A DNA stretch of 31,829 nt, from contig JBILTF010000016.1 in NCBI GenBank assembly GCA_044371675.1, positions 1 through 31,829 of the forward strand, read 5' to 3'. The notes under the pieces are model-generated. The model was not told where the DNA came from. It worked only from the letters and a program-made list of their open reading frames with translations, and searched no databases. Position 1 is the first letter of the stretch. Each line of letters begins with the position of its first letter. The DNA is from CAIZGX01 sp044371675. GTDB lineage: Bacteria; Bacteroidota; Bacteroidia; Flavobacteriales_D; Sanyastnellaceae. Position numbers and translations under genes: made by a program. Of the stretch, positions 15,262-23,222 are shown piece after piece.

Positions 15262-16197
15262 ATGAAAGTAACCGTTGTTGGAGCTGGTAATGTTGGCGCT
15301 ACTTGTGCCGATGTATTAGCGCATCGTGAAATTGCTAACGAAATTGTTTTGTTAGACATTAAGCCAGGCTTTGCTGAAGGCAAGGCGCTTGATATTTGGC
15401 AGACTGCTCCCATTAACTTGTACGACAGCAGAACTGTTGGAAGCACCAATGATTACGCGGCTACTGCTAATTCAGATGTCGTTGTAATTACGAGTGGCCT
15501 ACCTAGAAAACCAGGTATGAGTCGCGACGATTTGATCGCAACTAATGCTGGTATTGTGAAAAGCGTTACTGAAAACATTGTGAAGTATTCACCAGATGCA
15601 ATCATCGTTATTGTTTCGAATCCACTTGATGTTATGACTTACTGCGCATTCCTTGCTGCAAAAGTTGACAGCAAGAGAGTATTTGGAATGGCTGGTATTT
15701 TGGACACTGCGCGTTACCGTGCATTCATCGCATCTGAATTGAATTGCTCTCCAAAGGACATTCAAGCGGTGTTAATGGGTGGACATGGCGACACAATGGT
15801 TCCACTTCCACGATATACTACGGTTGGTGGAATTCCAGTTACTGAATTAATCTCTGAAGAAAAATTAAACGCAATCGTTGACCGCACAAAAACAGGCGGT
15901 GGCGAAATCGTAAATCTTTTGGGCACATCTGCATGGTATGCTCCTGGGGCTGCTGCCGCACAAATGGTTGAGGCGATTGTTCGCGATCAAAAGCGTATTT
16001 TCCCTGTTTGCGCATTATTGAATGGCGAGTACGGAATGAAAGATATCTATTTGGGCGTTCCTGTTAAACTAGGAAAAAACGGTATCGAAGAGATTATAGA
16101 ATTGAAATTGAATGATTCTGAGAAGGCATTGTTGGCGAGCTCAGCTACTTCTGTTAAAGAAGTAATGGGCGTTTTAGATTCAATGAATTTATTCTAA
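15262..16197 (+). CDS. mdh: Malate dehydrogenase (LDH-like type)
   Basis: This enzyme interconverts malate and oxaloacetate with NAD in the TCA cycle. The 311-residue protein belongs to the LDH-like MDH group. It has the Rossmann motif GAGNVG (7-12), the NAD-selective Asp32, the mobile-loop arginines Arg82 and Arg88 (GLPRKPGMSR), Asp148 and Arg151, and the catalytic His175 (GGHGDTMVP). Arg82, rather than the Gln of lactate dehydrogenases, supports malate as the substrate. It is a single-gene unit on the plus strand with a nine-base inverted repeat over its likely promoter and a strong bidirectional terminator after it. Confidence 0.98.
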   Translation: MKVTVVGAGNVGATCADVLAHREIANEIVLLDIKPGFAEGKALDIWQTAPINLYDSRTVGSTNDYAATANSDVVVITSGLPRKPGMSRDDLIATNAGIVKSVTENIVKYSPDAIIVIVSNPLDVMTYCAFLAAKVDSKRVFGMAGILDTARYRAFIASELNCSPKDIQAVLMGGHGDTMVPLPRYTTVGGIPVTELISEEKLNAIVDRTKTGGGEIVNLLGTSAWYAPGAAAAQMVEAIVRDQKRIFPVCALLNGEYGMKDIYLGVPVKLGKNGIEEIIELKLNDSEKALLASSATSVKEVMGVLDSMNLF

Positions 16198-16215
16198 ATC
16201 ATTTCGAATAAAATG

Positions 16216-16246
16216 AAAACAGTACCGAGTGGTACTGTTTTTTTTT
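16216..16246. terminator. Bidirectional terminator between mdh and the membrane protein gene
   Basis: AAAACAGTACC (16216-16226) pairs with GGTACTGTTTT (16231-16241) around GAGT. A run of Ts follows on the plus strand (to 16246), and TTTTCATTTTA follows on the minus strand. It lies between two convergent stop codons (16197 and 16249) and can serve both, best on the plus strand. Confidence 0.9.
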
Positions 16247-16248
16247 GC

Positions 16249-17721
16249 CTAATTCTTCCTGTATAGCCTGACGTAAAAAGGCATGTCGTTTAGCGGCCGG
16301 TACTCTTTCTTCGGTCTAAATTCCTTCATGAAAATCAAAGTAGAATCTGCTTCGATTTCTTCTATCGGAGTTTGCTCTTCATTCGGACCATAGTGGCCAT
16401 CCCAAACGATTAAATCCCCCTTTTGAGCATGCTCATAAAAGCGCAATCGATTTGTTTTTGAATAATCATTCGGATCAATATCCAACGCAATGGTCACATA
16501 GGCGTGTCCAGCAAAGACACTTCCAGTTGTAGTCACTCCTTCCGCCTTCATCCAGGCGTGCATATCGTCTAAAACAGCTTCTTCTATCCCATATTCCACT
16601 GGCGCTCCGAAAGCTCCTAGAATGAGTGTGTTTGAGCCGAGGGCTGTTCCGCATAACACGAAAACTAGAACGCGGATGGAATTCCATTTACCCATTTTCT
16701 GTTTCTCATCGAGGAATTTATTCAATTCAATAAGTGCAAGTAATACCATTGGCGCTGCAACCACGAACATTACACGAAGAAGACCCAAGCTCGCCCACAT
16801 CCCTTGCCACCAAAGAACTGTATGCGCCATAAAGTATCCCCAAAACGAACCTAGTACAATCCAAAACAAAACTTGGTGCTTCAATATAAACACGTTGGAT
16901 TCTTTTGAATTCGCTAGTCCGTTCCAATCGGCAGAAACTCTGTTTGGAATTCCTATCGCACTGTTCCAAGTGTATTTCAACAAGAATAAAAATCCGATTC
17001 CAAAAACGGGAATTGACCAAATGAAGAAGTGGAAGAAACTCCCACTTCCATAAGAGGTAATATCTGTATGCACGTATGGGTTCGAATCAAAAATCCACAG
17101 TGGAAACCCTGTATACCAGTATCCGATTGTATTCATTATCAAAGAACCCGCAAGCAGCAATGGAATGTATTTCCAACGTCTTGTGAAAAAGAAAAACATC
17201 GCTGCGTTTCCTAGAATAACGAAGCCTTCACTTCTTGCAAACGGCATGAAGCTTAGAACCAATGCTCCGATCCAGAATTTCCCCTTCAAACTCCAATGAA
17301 TAAAAAGAATTAGAAAAAGAGCACAGATAATTTCCGTCAAAGAGGAAACTGCATTGTCGAAAACAACAGGACAAGTGAGGAACAACAAGGGTGCTATCCA
17401 ACTACGTTTAAGTTGAAGCTGATTTGCGATTTTCAAAACTAGAAAAGCCTCAAGAAATATTAACGCGAGGTTCGTCCAAATAATAGCCTGCAATCCGAAT
17501 TGTGCTATGGGTGAAAAGAGCACGGTGAACACTGGCTTTCCCCATTGATTCAGTAATAGTTCATTATGAATCCATGAATAGCGAGACATTTGATAATGCA
17601 CAAAAGTATCTGCTCCCCCGTTCACTCCATTTGCCAAAATTACGAGTAGTGAATAGACAATCGCTCCAATACAAAAGACCTTACCTTCGGGTTTGTTCCA
17701 AAAAGTGGTAAGCAGCTTCAT
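16249..17721 (-). CDS. Multi-pass membrane protein, possible GT-C (family 39-like) glycosyltransferase
   Basis: The 490-residue protein has about nine to eleven predicted membrane segments and a soluble C-terminal part (about 385-490). The first loop after membrane segment 1 carries an aspartate (Asp38 in GGADTFVHYQMSRYSW) and a conserved-looking GKPVFTVLFSP, the layout of GT-C transferases that use lipid-linked sugars (PMT/ArnT/family 39). This is weak similarity, so the transfer activity is inferred. The later PFARSEGFVILGN also fits that superfamily. Its ATG overlaps the carA stop by one base (TAATG), implying coupled translation with carA. No metabolic link to CarA is apparent. Confidence 0.72.
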   Translation of the reverse strand: MKLLTTFWNKPEGKVFCIGAIVYSLLVILANGVNGGADTFVHYQMSRYSWIHNELLLNQWGKPVFTVLFSPIAQFGLQAIIWTNLALIFLEAFLVLKIANQLQLKRSWIAPLLFLTCPVVFDNAVSSLTEIICALFLILFIHWSLKGKFWIGALVLSFMPFARSEGFVILGNAAMFFFFTRRWKYIPLLLAGSLIMNTIGYWYTGFPLWIFDSNPYVHTDITSYGSGSFFHFFIWSIPVFGIGFLFLLKYTWNSAIGIPNRVSADWNGLANSKESNVFILKHQVLFWIVLGSFWGYFMAHTVLWWQGMWASLGLLRVMFVVAAPMVLLALIELNKFLDEKQKMGKWNSIRVLVFVLCGTALGSNTLILGAFGAPVEYGIEEAVLDDMHAWMKAEGVTTTGSVFAGHAYVTIALDIDPNDYSKTNRLRFYEHAQKGDLIVWDGHYGPNEEQTPIEEIEADSTLIFMKEFRPKKEYRPLNDMPFYVRLYRKN

Positions 17722-18833
17722 TAGCCTTTCACCATTTCAGACTTCACTCGAGAAATAAAATCGTCGAATAAATATCTTGAATCATGAGGACCGGCGCTTG
17801 CCTCAGGGTGGTACTGAACTGAAAACACGGGTTTCGATTTCAAGCGAATTCCGGCAACGGTGTTGTCATTCAAATGAAGATGGGTAATCTCCACATCCTC
17901 ATTGTTTGAAATACTTTCCTTGGAAATAACGAAACCATGGTTTTGACTTGTTATTTCCCCCTTACCCGTTATTAAATTCTTAATAGGGTGATTCACCCCT
18001 CGGTGCCCATTGAACATTTTAATGGTATTAAGCCCTTGGCTTAATCCAATTAATTGGTGTCCTAAACAAATTCCAAAACAAGGAATTCCCGTTTCTATAA
18101 TTTTTGCTGTTAGTTCAATGGTGTATGGCATTGCTGAAGGATCTCCAGGGCCATTTGAAAACATCACACCGTCCGGATTCCAAGCCTGTATTTCTTCTAA
18201 GGTAACATTTAAAGGAAATACTTTTAAAAACGCTCCTCGCTCGGCTAGACAGCGTAAGATGTTCAATTTCACACCGAAATCGAGGACTGCTATTCTCATA
18301 TCAGCCTCAGGATTACCGAATTCAAAAGCTTCATTGCAAGCCACTCGAGAAGCCAATTCAAGACCATCCATGTTAGGAGCTTGTGTTAGCTTTTCTTTTA
18401 GCGCTTCGATGTCTAGCGTTTCTGTGGAGATAATACAATTCATTGCACCATTCTTACGAATATGACGAACCAATGCTCGAGTATCTAAATCGCAAATTCC
18501 AACAACATTGTCACGAACAAGGTAGTCTTGAAGTGTTCCTGCACCGCCAACTCGGCTTGCAACATCGGAAAACTTCTTAATGATTATTCCTGATACTTGA
18601 CATCTTCCAGATTCGATTTCATCAGCGTAGACACCGTAATTACCGATATGAGAAGTAGCCATTACCAGACATTGTCCAAAATAAGAGGGGTCGGTAAAAA
18701 CTTCTTGATAGCCTGTCATTGCTGTATTGAAAGCAATTTCTCCAGTTGTCGTGCCTTTAGCTCCGCAACTTTGGCCATAAAAAACGGTACCGTCTTGAAG
18801 GAGCAGTACCGCAGGTATAGATTCTTGTCTCAT
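17721..18833 (-). CDS. carA: Carbamoyl-phosphate synthase small subunit
   Basis: CarA is the glutamine-hydrolysing subunit that feeds ammonia to CarB for carbamoyl phosphate, the precursor of pyrimidines and arginine. The 370-residue length is normal. The N-terminal CPSase domain (about 5-140) is followed by the class I amidotransferase domain with the catalytic triad Cys256 (GICLGHQ), His342 and Glu344 (QYHPEAS). No carB is in the window. The gene follows rplQ in the same direction, an arrangement common in this phylum. A strong terminator and about 150 bases separate them, so it is probably transcribed from its own promoter. It is coupled to the downstream membrane protein gene by TAATG. 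Confidence 0.98.
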   Translation of the reverse strand: MRQESIPAVLLLQDGTVFYGQSCGAKGTTTGEIAFNTAMTGYQEVFTDPSYFGQCLVMATSHIGNYGVYADEIESGRCQVSGIIIKKFSDVASRVGGAGTLQDYLVRDNVVGICDLDTRALVRHIRKNGAMNCIISTETLDIEALKEKLTQAPNMDGLELASRVACNEAFEFGNPEADMRIAVLDFGVKLNILRCLAERGAFLKVFPLNVTLEEIQAWNPDGVMFSNGPGDPSAMPYTIELTAKIIETGIPCFGICLGHQLIGLSQGLNTIKMFNGHRGVNHPIKNLITGKGEITSQNHGFVISKESISNNEDVEITHLHLNDNTVAGIRLKSKPVFSVQYHPEASAGPHDSRYLFDDFISRVKSEMVKG

Positions 18834-18840
18834 TAAAGAA

Positions 18841-18848
18841 CAAAGTTA
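18841..18848 (-). promoter_or_regulatory. Candidate -7 element of carA (TAACTTTG)
   Basis: TAACTTTG is a perfect TAnnTTTG box seven bases before the carA ATG on the minus strand, which would give a nearly leaderless transcript. No TTG lies at the expected 17-23 bases upstream (the nearest are 8 and 11 away), so this is only half a promoter and the call is weak. Confidence 0.3.
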
Positions 18849-18938
18849 AGATTATCCAACAAACATTGGATTCGAACTTTTCAACAAATTATAAATTACT
18901 TTTTGGCACTTATACTGCTGTTAAAATTATATCGAGCC

Positions 18939-18968
18939 TCGGTATTGTCAATAGACCCAATTTACCGA
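18939..18968 (-). other. Imperfect stem-loop upstream of carA
   Basis: TCGGTA-TTG (18939-18947) can pair with CAA-TT-TACCGA (18958-18968), nine pairs with a two-base bulge and a ten-base loop. It lies between the rplQ terminator and carA, about 106 bases before the ATG. It could be part of a carA leader, or chance. Confidence 0.25.
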
Positions 18969-18981
18969 TAGAGATTAGCGT

Positions 18982-19024
18982 AAAAAAAAGCAGCAAGATT
19001 GCAATATTCAATCTTGCTGCTTTT
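18982..19024 (-). terminator. Terminator of the S10-spc-alpha operon, after rplQ
   Basis: AAAAGCAGCAAGATTG (18986-19001) pairs perfectly with CAATCTTGCTGCTTTT (19009-19024) around a seven-base loop, and eight Ts follow on the minus strand. It begins 24 bases after the rplQ stop and is the strongest terminator in the window. It separates the ribosomal operon from carA. Confidence 0.92.
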
Positions 19025-19047
19025 AACTTTTATAATTCTCAGTAGAA

Positions 19048-19590
19048 TTACTCTGCAGACGCAGAATCATCCTTCTTCTTTCTTGTCTTTTTAGGCTTTT
19101 CCTCTCCAGAAACTTCTGTTGCCTCAATTACATCTGTAGCGCTTTCTACAGCAACATCATCCGTTTTCTTAGCAGCACCACGACGCGTGCGTTTCTTAGC
19201 AGTTGCCTGCTCAACTTCTTTACCGTAAATGGTGTTGAAATCTACAAGTTCCATCATACACATTTCTGCATTATCTCCTTGACGGTATCCCGTGCGAATG
19301 ATACGGGTGTATCCTCCTGGTCGGGTCGCTATTTCCGGAGCGATTGCACGAAACAACTCAGTCACAGCTTCTTTGTTTTTCAAATAACTGAAAACAGTTC
19401 TTCTGTTGTGTGTGCTGTCGGTTTTCGACTTGGTGAGAAGTGGTTCAACATACTTTCGCAAAGCTTTTGCTTTTGCAAGAGTTGTAGTAATGCGCTTGTG
19501 CTCGATAAGTGAGTTAGCCATATTAGCTAGCATTGCACGACGGTGCTCTGCCTTTCTACCTAAATGGTTATTCGTTTTTCCGTGTCTCAT
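19048..19590 (-). CDS. rplQ: 50S ribosomal protein L17 (bL17), with long C-terminal tail
   Basis: bL17 binds 23S rRNA near the exit tunnel. The conserved core (1 to about 125: MRHGKTNNHLGRKAEHRRAM, ITTTLAKAKALRKYVEPL, GGYTRIIRTGYRQGDNAEM) is normal. After it comes a tail of about 50 residues rich in Lys, Arg, Glu, Asp and Ala, for 180 residues in total against about 127 in E. coli. Such low-complexity tails are known in this phylum; their role is unclear. It is the last gene of the operon, 33 bases after rpoA, and a strong terminator follows. Confidence 0.97.
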   Translation of the reverse strand: MRHGKTNNHLGRKAEHRRAMLANMANSLIEHKRITTTLAKAKALRKYVEPLLTKSKTDSTHNRRTVFSYLKNKEAVTELFRAIAPEIATRPGGYTRIIRTGYRQGDNAEMCMMELVDFNTIYGKEVEQATAKKRTRRGAAKKTDDVAVESATDVIEATEVSGEEKPKKTRKKKDDSASAE

Positions 19591-19623
19591 AATTGTACTT
19601 TCTACTACTGATTACAGTAGGGG

Positions 19624-20616
19624 TTAATCTCTATCCAATTTATACTTTGCAACGTTCATTCCGAAGTGCAAACCTTTGCTTTCTACTAATTCTTCTAACT
19701 CTGTAAGAGACTTCTTTCCGAAGTTACGGAACTTCAATAAGTCGTTTTTGTTGAACGAAACCAAATCACCTAGAGTTTCAATGTCAGCAGCTTTCAAACA
19801 ATTCAATGCACGCACGCTCAAGTCCATGTCAACCAATTTGGTTTTCAACAACTGACGCATATGTAACGAACTTTCATCAAACTCTTCCACTTCGCGTTTA
19901 ATTTCTGTTTCAAGCGTAATGCGCTCGTCACTGAATAACATGAAGTGATGTATTAAAATCTTAGCAGCCTCTTGAAGAGCGTTCTTAGGTGTGATTGATC
20001 CATCACCTTGAATTTCAAGGATTAGTTTTTCATAGTCAGTCTTTTGCTCTACACGGAAGTTCTCTACAGAGAATTTCACATTGCGAATTGGAGTAAAGAT
20101 TGAATCGATGAAGATTGTTCCTATAGGTGCGCTAGAAGTTTTGTTTTCTTCAGCTGGTCTGTAACCACGTCCCATGCCAATAGCAAGATCAATGCGAAGC
20201 TTTACTTTAGGCTCCATATTACAGATAACTAAATCTGGGTTCAACACTTGAAATGCAGAAGTGAAGTTGCTTATATCTCCAGCCTTGAATTGCTCTTGAC
20301 CGTTGATACTAATAGAAACTTTTTCGTAATCTGTACCTTCGATTTGGCGTTTGAAGCGAACTTGCTTCAAATTAAGGATGATTTCAGTAACATCTTCCAC
20401 TACTCCTTTGATAGATGAAAACTCGTGATCTACGCCTTCAACTTTAATTGAAGTAATCGCGAAACCTTCAAGAGAAGAAAGAAGGATACGACGTAATGCG
20501 TTTCCAATCGTTATTCCGAAGCCTGGTTCCAGAGGACGAAATTCGAAAGTACCTGTAAAGTCATTGCTTTCTAGCATTACGACTTTGTCTGGTTTTACGA
20601 AATCTAATATAGCCAT
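19624..20616 (-). CDS. rpoA: RNA polymerase alpha subunit
   Basis: The alpha dimer is the assembly platform of RNA polymerase. The 330-residue protein has the N-terminal assembly domain (FEFRPLEPGFGITIGNALRR, LLSSLEGFAITSIKVEGVDH), a charged linker around 230-245, and the C-terminal domain of helix-hairpin-helix type (ALNCLKAADIETLGDLV, KKSLTELEELVESKGL) that binds upstream DNA and activators. It lies between rpsD (22 bases) and rplQ (33 bases), the standard alpha-operon position. Confidence 0.99.
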   Translation of the reverse strand: MAILDFVKPDKVVMLESNDFTGTFEFRPLEPGFGITIGNALRRILLSSLEGFAITSIKVEGVDHEFSSIKGVVEDVTEIILNLKQVRFKRQIEGTDYEKVSISINGQEQFKAGDISNFTSAFQVLNPDLVICNMEPKVKLRIDLAIGMGRGYRPAEENKTSSAPIGTIFIDSIFTPIRNVKFSVENFRVEQKTDYEKLILEIQGDGSITPKNALQEAAKILIHHFMLFSDERITLETEIKREVEEFDESSLHMRQLLKTKLVDMDLSVRALNCLKAADIETLGDLVSFNKNDLLKFRNFGKKSLTELEELVESKGLHFGMNVAKYKLDRD

Positions 20617-20638
20617 TGAGTTAGTTTTAAATTAAGGA

Positions 20639-21241
20639 TTATTTAGAGTACAATTCGACGATTAATTGCTCGCGAATGTTTTCAGGTATTTGAACACGCT
20701 CCGGGAATTTCATGAAAACTCCTTCTTTGTTAGAATCGTTCCAAGCCAACCAGTCGAAGTTATTACGGGTAGCCAAAGCCATAGTAATAGATTCTAATGA
20801 TTTCGATTTTTCACGAACCGAAACACGATCTCCTGGACGTAACTGATACGAAGGAATGTTTACAACATTTCCGTTTACCAAAATATGGTTGTGAGAAACC
20901 AATTGTCTAGCACCGCTGCGCTTTGTAGCAATTCCTAGACGGAAAACAGTGTTGTCGAGACGTGATTCACACAATGCTAGTAGGATTTCTCCGGTAACAC
21001 CTGGACGTGCTGAAGCTTTTTTGTACAAGTTAGAGAACTGTCGCTCGAGGATACCATAAGTATATTTCGCCTTCTGCTTTTCAGTCAACTGAATTGAGTA
21101 TTCGCTTTGTTTCGCACGACGCTTGTTAGGACCGTGCTGTCCAGGTGGAAAATTACGCTTCTCTAGTCCTTTATCAGGTCCGTAGATTGCTTCACGAAAT
21201 CTTCGTGCAATCTTTGTTTTTGGGCCAATGTATCTTGCCAT
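20639..21241 (-). CDS. rpsD: 30S ribosomal protein S4 (uS4), zinc-free form
   Basis: uS4 nucleates assembly of the 30S body and lines the mRNA entry site. The 200-residue protein begins MARYIGPKTKIARRFRE and lacks the N-terminal zinc-binding cysteine cluster, so it is the C-minus form. The S4 RNA-binding domain lies at about 92-155 (RLDNTVFRLGIATKRSGARQ, HNHILVNGNVVNIPSYQLRPGD). It sits between rpsK and rpoA. The 18-22 base gaps leave no room for the S4-binding pseudoknot leader known from E. coli. Confidence 0.99.
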   Translation of the reverse strand: MARYIGPKTKIARRFREAIYGPDKGLEKRNFPPGQHGPNKRRAKQSEYSIQLTEKQKAKYTYGILERQFSNLYKKASARPGVTGEILLALCESRLDNTVFRLGIATKRSGARQLVSHNHILVNGNVVNIPSYQLRPGDRVSVREKSKSLESITMALATRNNFDWLAWNDSNKEGVFMKFPERVQIPENIREQLIVELYSK

Positions 21242-21259
21242 TTCTTTTTCTTCTAAAAA

Positions 21260-21646
21260 TTAGATTCTTCTTGCTTTTGGAGGGCGACAACCGTTGTGAG
21301 GTAGTGGAGTCGTGTCTACGATTTCCAAAACTTCAATTCCAACTGTGTTAATGGTGCGGATAGCAGATTCTCTGCCTGCTCCTGGTCCTTTAACAAACAC
21401 CTTCACCTTTCTTAGACCAAGATCATGGGCTTCTTTACCGCATTGCTCTGCAGCCATTTGAGCGGCGTACGGCGTGTTCTTTTTAGAACCACGGAATCCC
21501 ATTTTCCCTGCAGACGACCATGAGATCACCTGTCCAGAATTATTGGTTAAACTAATGATGATGTTGTTAAACGTGGACTGAATATGGGCTTGACCCATAG
21601 CTTCCACCACCACATTTTTCTTTTTCTTTTTTTCTACTTTGGCCAT
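21260..21646 (-). CDS. rpsK: 30S ribosomal protein S11 (uS11)
   Basis: uS11 lies on the 30S platform near the mRNA exit and the E site. The 128-residue protein has a lysine-rich N-terminus (KVEKKKKKNV) and the family core: HIQSTFNNIIISLTNNSGQV, VKVFVKGPGAGRESAIR, and the C-terminal DTTPLPHNGCRPPKARRI. It is 22 bases after rpsM and 18 before rpsD, in the alpha section of the operon. Confidence 0.99.
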   Translation of the reverse strand: MAKVEKKKKKNVVVEAMGQAHIQSTFNNIIISLTNNSGQVISWSSAGKMGFRGSKKNTPYAAQMAAEQCGKEAHDLGLRKVKVFVKGPGAGRESAIRTINTVGIEVLEIVDTTPLPHNGCRPPKARRI

Positions 21647-21668
21647 TTCTCTTGCCTTAGCTTATTGA

Positions 21669-22046
21669 TTATTTAACTGCTTTCTTTTTATTCGCAACTG
21701 TCTTACGTTTTCCTTTACGGGTACGAGAGTTGTTTTTGGTGCTTTGACCACGAAGTGGCAAACCAGAGCGGTGACGAACACCTCTGTAGCAACCGATGTC
21801 CATTAATCGCTTAATGTTCAATTGAGTTTCAGAGCGCAGAGCACCTTCTACTTTCAATTCTTCGGTAATGAAATTACGAATCAAACCTAGTTCTTCGTCG
21901 TTCCATTCTTGAACTTTCTTATCATAAGAAATTCCAGCCTGTTCCAAGATTCTACGTGACGTTGAACGCCCTATTCCGTAGATGTAGGTGAGTCCTATTT
22001 CACCTCTTTTGTTACGCGGTAGATCTATACCTGCAATCCTTGCCAT
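21669..22046 (-). CDS. rpsM: 30S ribosomal protein S13 (uS13)
   Basis: uS13 sits in the 30S head and contacts the P-site tRNA and the 50S subunit (bridges B1a and B1b). The 125-residue protein shows the N-terminal RIAGIDLPRNKRGEIGLTYI with its helix-two-turn-helix, and the basic C-terminal RHRSGLPLRGQSTKNNSRTR and lysine-rich tail. It lies 22 bases after rpmJ. Confidence 0.99.
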   Translation of the reverse strand: MARIAGIDLPRNKRGEIGLTYIYGIGRSTSRRILEQAGISYDKKVQEWNDEELGLIRNFITEELKVEGALRSETQLNIKRLMDIGCYRGVRHRSGLPLRGQSTKNNSRTRKGKRKTVANKKKAVK

Positions 22047-22068
22047 AGTTATTCTTTATTTTAAGGAG

Positions 22069-22185
22069 TTATCCTTGTCTTTGTTTGAATTTCGGGTTTT
22101 TCTTATTAATTACATAAAGCTTACCTTTTCGGCTGACAATTTTGCAGTCAGCTGAACGCTTTTTAATTGAAGCACGTACTTTCAT
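22069..22185 (-). CDS. rpmJ: 50S ribosomal protein L36 (bL36), zinc-free form
   Basis: This 38-residue protein stabilises 23S rRNA near the base of the L7/L12 stalk. It starts MKVRASIKKRSADCKIVSRK and ends NKKNPKFKQRQG. Only Cys14 remains of the usual three cysteines and one histidine, so this is the C-minus, non-zinc form. It lies 15 bases after infA and 22 before rpsM, exactly where rpmJ is expected. The size, ATG and TAA are unambiguous. Confidence 0.97.
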   Translation of the reverse strand: MKVRASIKKRSADCKIVSRKGKLYVINKKNPKFKQRQG

Positions 22186-22200
22186 ATCTCTTGTACTTTA

Positions 22201-22419
22201 TTATTTATATCGAAAACAAATTCGACCTTTTGTTAAATCGTAAGGCGACATTTCTACTTTCACTTTATCTCCTGGAAGTATTCGAATGTAGTGCATTCGC
22301 ATTTTCCCTGATATATGAGCTACGATGATGTGTCCATTTTCAAGCTCCACACGGAACATTGCATTTGACAATGCCTCAACAATTGTTCCGTCTAGTTCTA
22401 TCGATGTCTGTTTCGCCAT
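22201..22419 (-). CDS. infA: Translation initiation factor IF-1
   Basis: IF-1 blocks the A site of the 30S subunit during initiation and helps IF-2 and IF-3. The 72-residue length is exact for the family, and the protein is a single S1-type OB fold: MAKQTSIELDGTIVEALSN, FRVELENGHIIVAHISGKMR, and LPGDKVKVEMSPYDLTKGRI. It is 11 bases after map and 15 before rpmJ. Confidence 0.98.
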   Translation of the reverse strand: MAKQTSIELDGTIVEALSNAMFRVELENGHIIVAHISGKMRMHYIRILPGDKVKVEMSPYDLTKGRICFRYK

Positions 22420-22430
22420 TCAGTTTTTTA

Positions 22431-23219
22431 TTATTTTTTTGCTGCTAATGCAGCATCTATATCTTCAAATGATGACAACTTTTCTGCTCCTCCTTTTCCA
22501 ACCGCCACTGTATGTTCAAAGTGTGCACTTGGTTTTCCGTCTTGCGTCTCAATTGTCCAACCGTCTTTAAGCTGTCTTACGTTCTTCGTCCCTAGGTTAA
22601 TCATTGGCTCAATAGCTATAACCAACCCTTCTGTCATCACCAAGCCTTGTCCTCTTCTACCGTAGTTTGGAACTTCCGGTGCTTCATGTAATTGAATCCC
22701 CACTCCGTGTCCAACCAACTCACGCACTACACCGTATCCGTTTGTTTCTGCATAATTCTGCACCGCATAACCGATATCGCCGATTCGTTTTCCAATTGCG
22801 GCTTGTTCAACCCCCAACTCTAAGCACATTCTAGTTGCATCTAACAACTTTTGCAAATCGTCAGATATTTGACCAACTGCGAATGTGAATGCAGAATCTC
22901 CCCAAAACCCTTCCCACAGCACCCCAATATCGATAGAGACAATATCTCCTTCCTTCAATGGCTGTGCATTTGGTATTCCATGAACAACGGCTTGATTGAC
23001 ACTCGCACAGATTGAATTTGGGAAATCGTGATATCCAAGAAATCCAGGGTAAGCCCCATGATCTCGAATAAAACTTTCCGCAACTCTATCTAGTTGCAAG
23101 GTTGTAACACCCGGTTCAACGATTTTGGCTATTTCCGCCAACGCTTTTCCTACAAGTAAAGAACTCTTTCGAATGGCATTTATCTCATCCGGCTTTTTTA
23201 AAACTACCTTTTTGCTCAC
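22431..23219 (-). CDS. map: Methionine aminopeptidase, type I
   Basis: Map removes the N-terminal methionine from new proteins. The 262-residue protein has all five metal ligands, Asp97 (SIDIGV), Asp108 (GDSAFTF), His171 (GHGVGIQLHE), Glu204 (AIEPM) and Glu235 (HFEHTVAV), and the substrate-site His80. The N-terminal extension with an SH3-like motif is absent. The start is GTG at 23219, three bases after the secY stop. No internal ATG precedes the conserved first helix, so GTG is needed. Its place between secY and infA is conserved in many bacteria. Confidence 0.97.
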   Translation of the reverse strand: MSKKVVLKKPDEINAIRKSSLLVGKALAEIAKIVEPGVTTLQLDRVAESFIRDHGAYPGFLGYHDFPNSICASVNQAVVHGIPNAQPLKEGDIVSIDIGVLWEGFWGDSAFTFAVGQISDDLQKLLDATRMCLELGVEQAAIGKRIGDIGYAVQNYAETNGYGVVRELVGHGVGIQLHEAPEVPNYGRRGQGLVMTEGLVIAIEPMINLGTKNVRQLKDGWTIETQDGKPSAHFEHTVAVGKGGAEKLSSFEDIDAALAAKK

Positions 23220-23222
23220 AGC

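Noticed and set aside
22047..22200. S4-binding pseudoknot leader for the alpha operon
   Set aside because: The gaps around rpmJ and rpsM are 15-22 bases, with no room for it.
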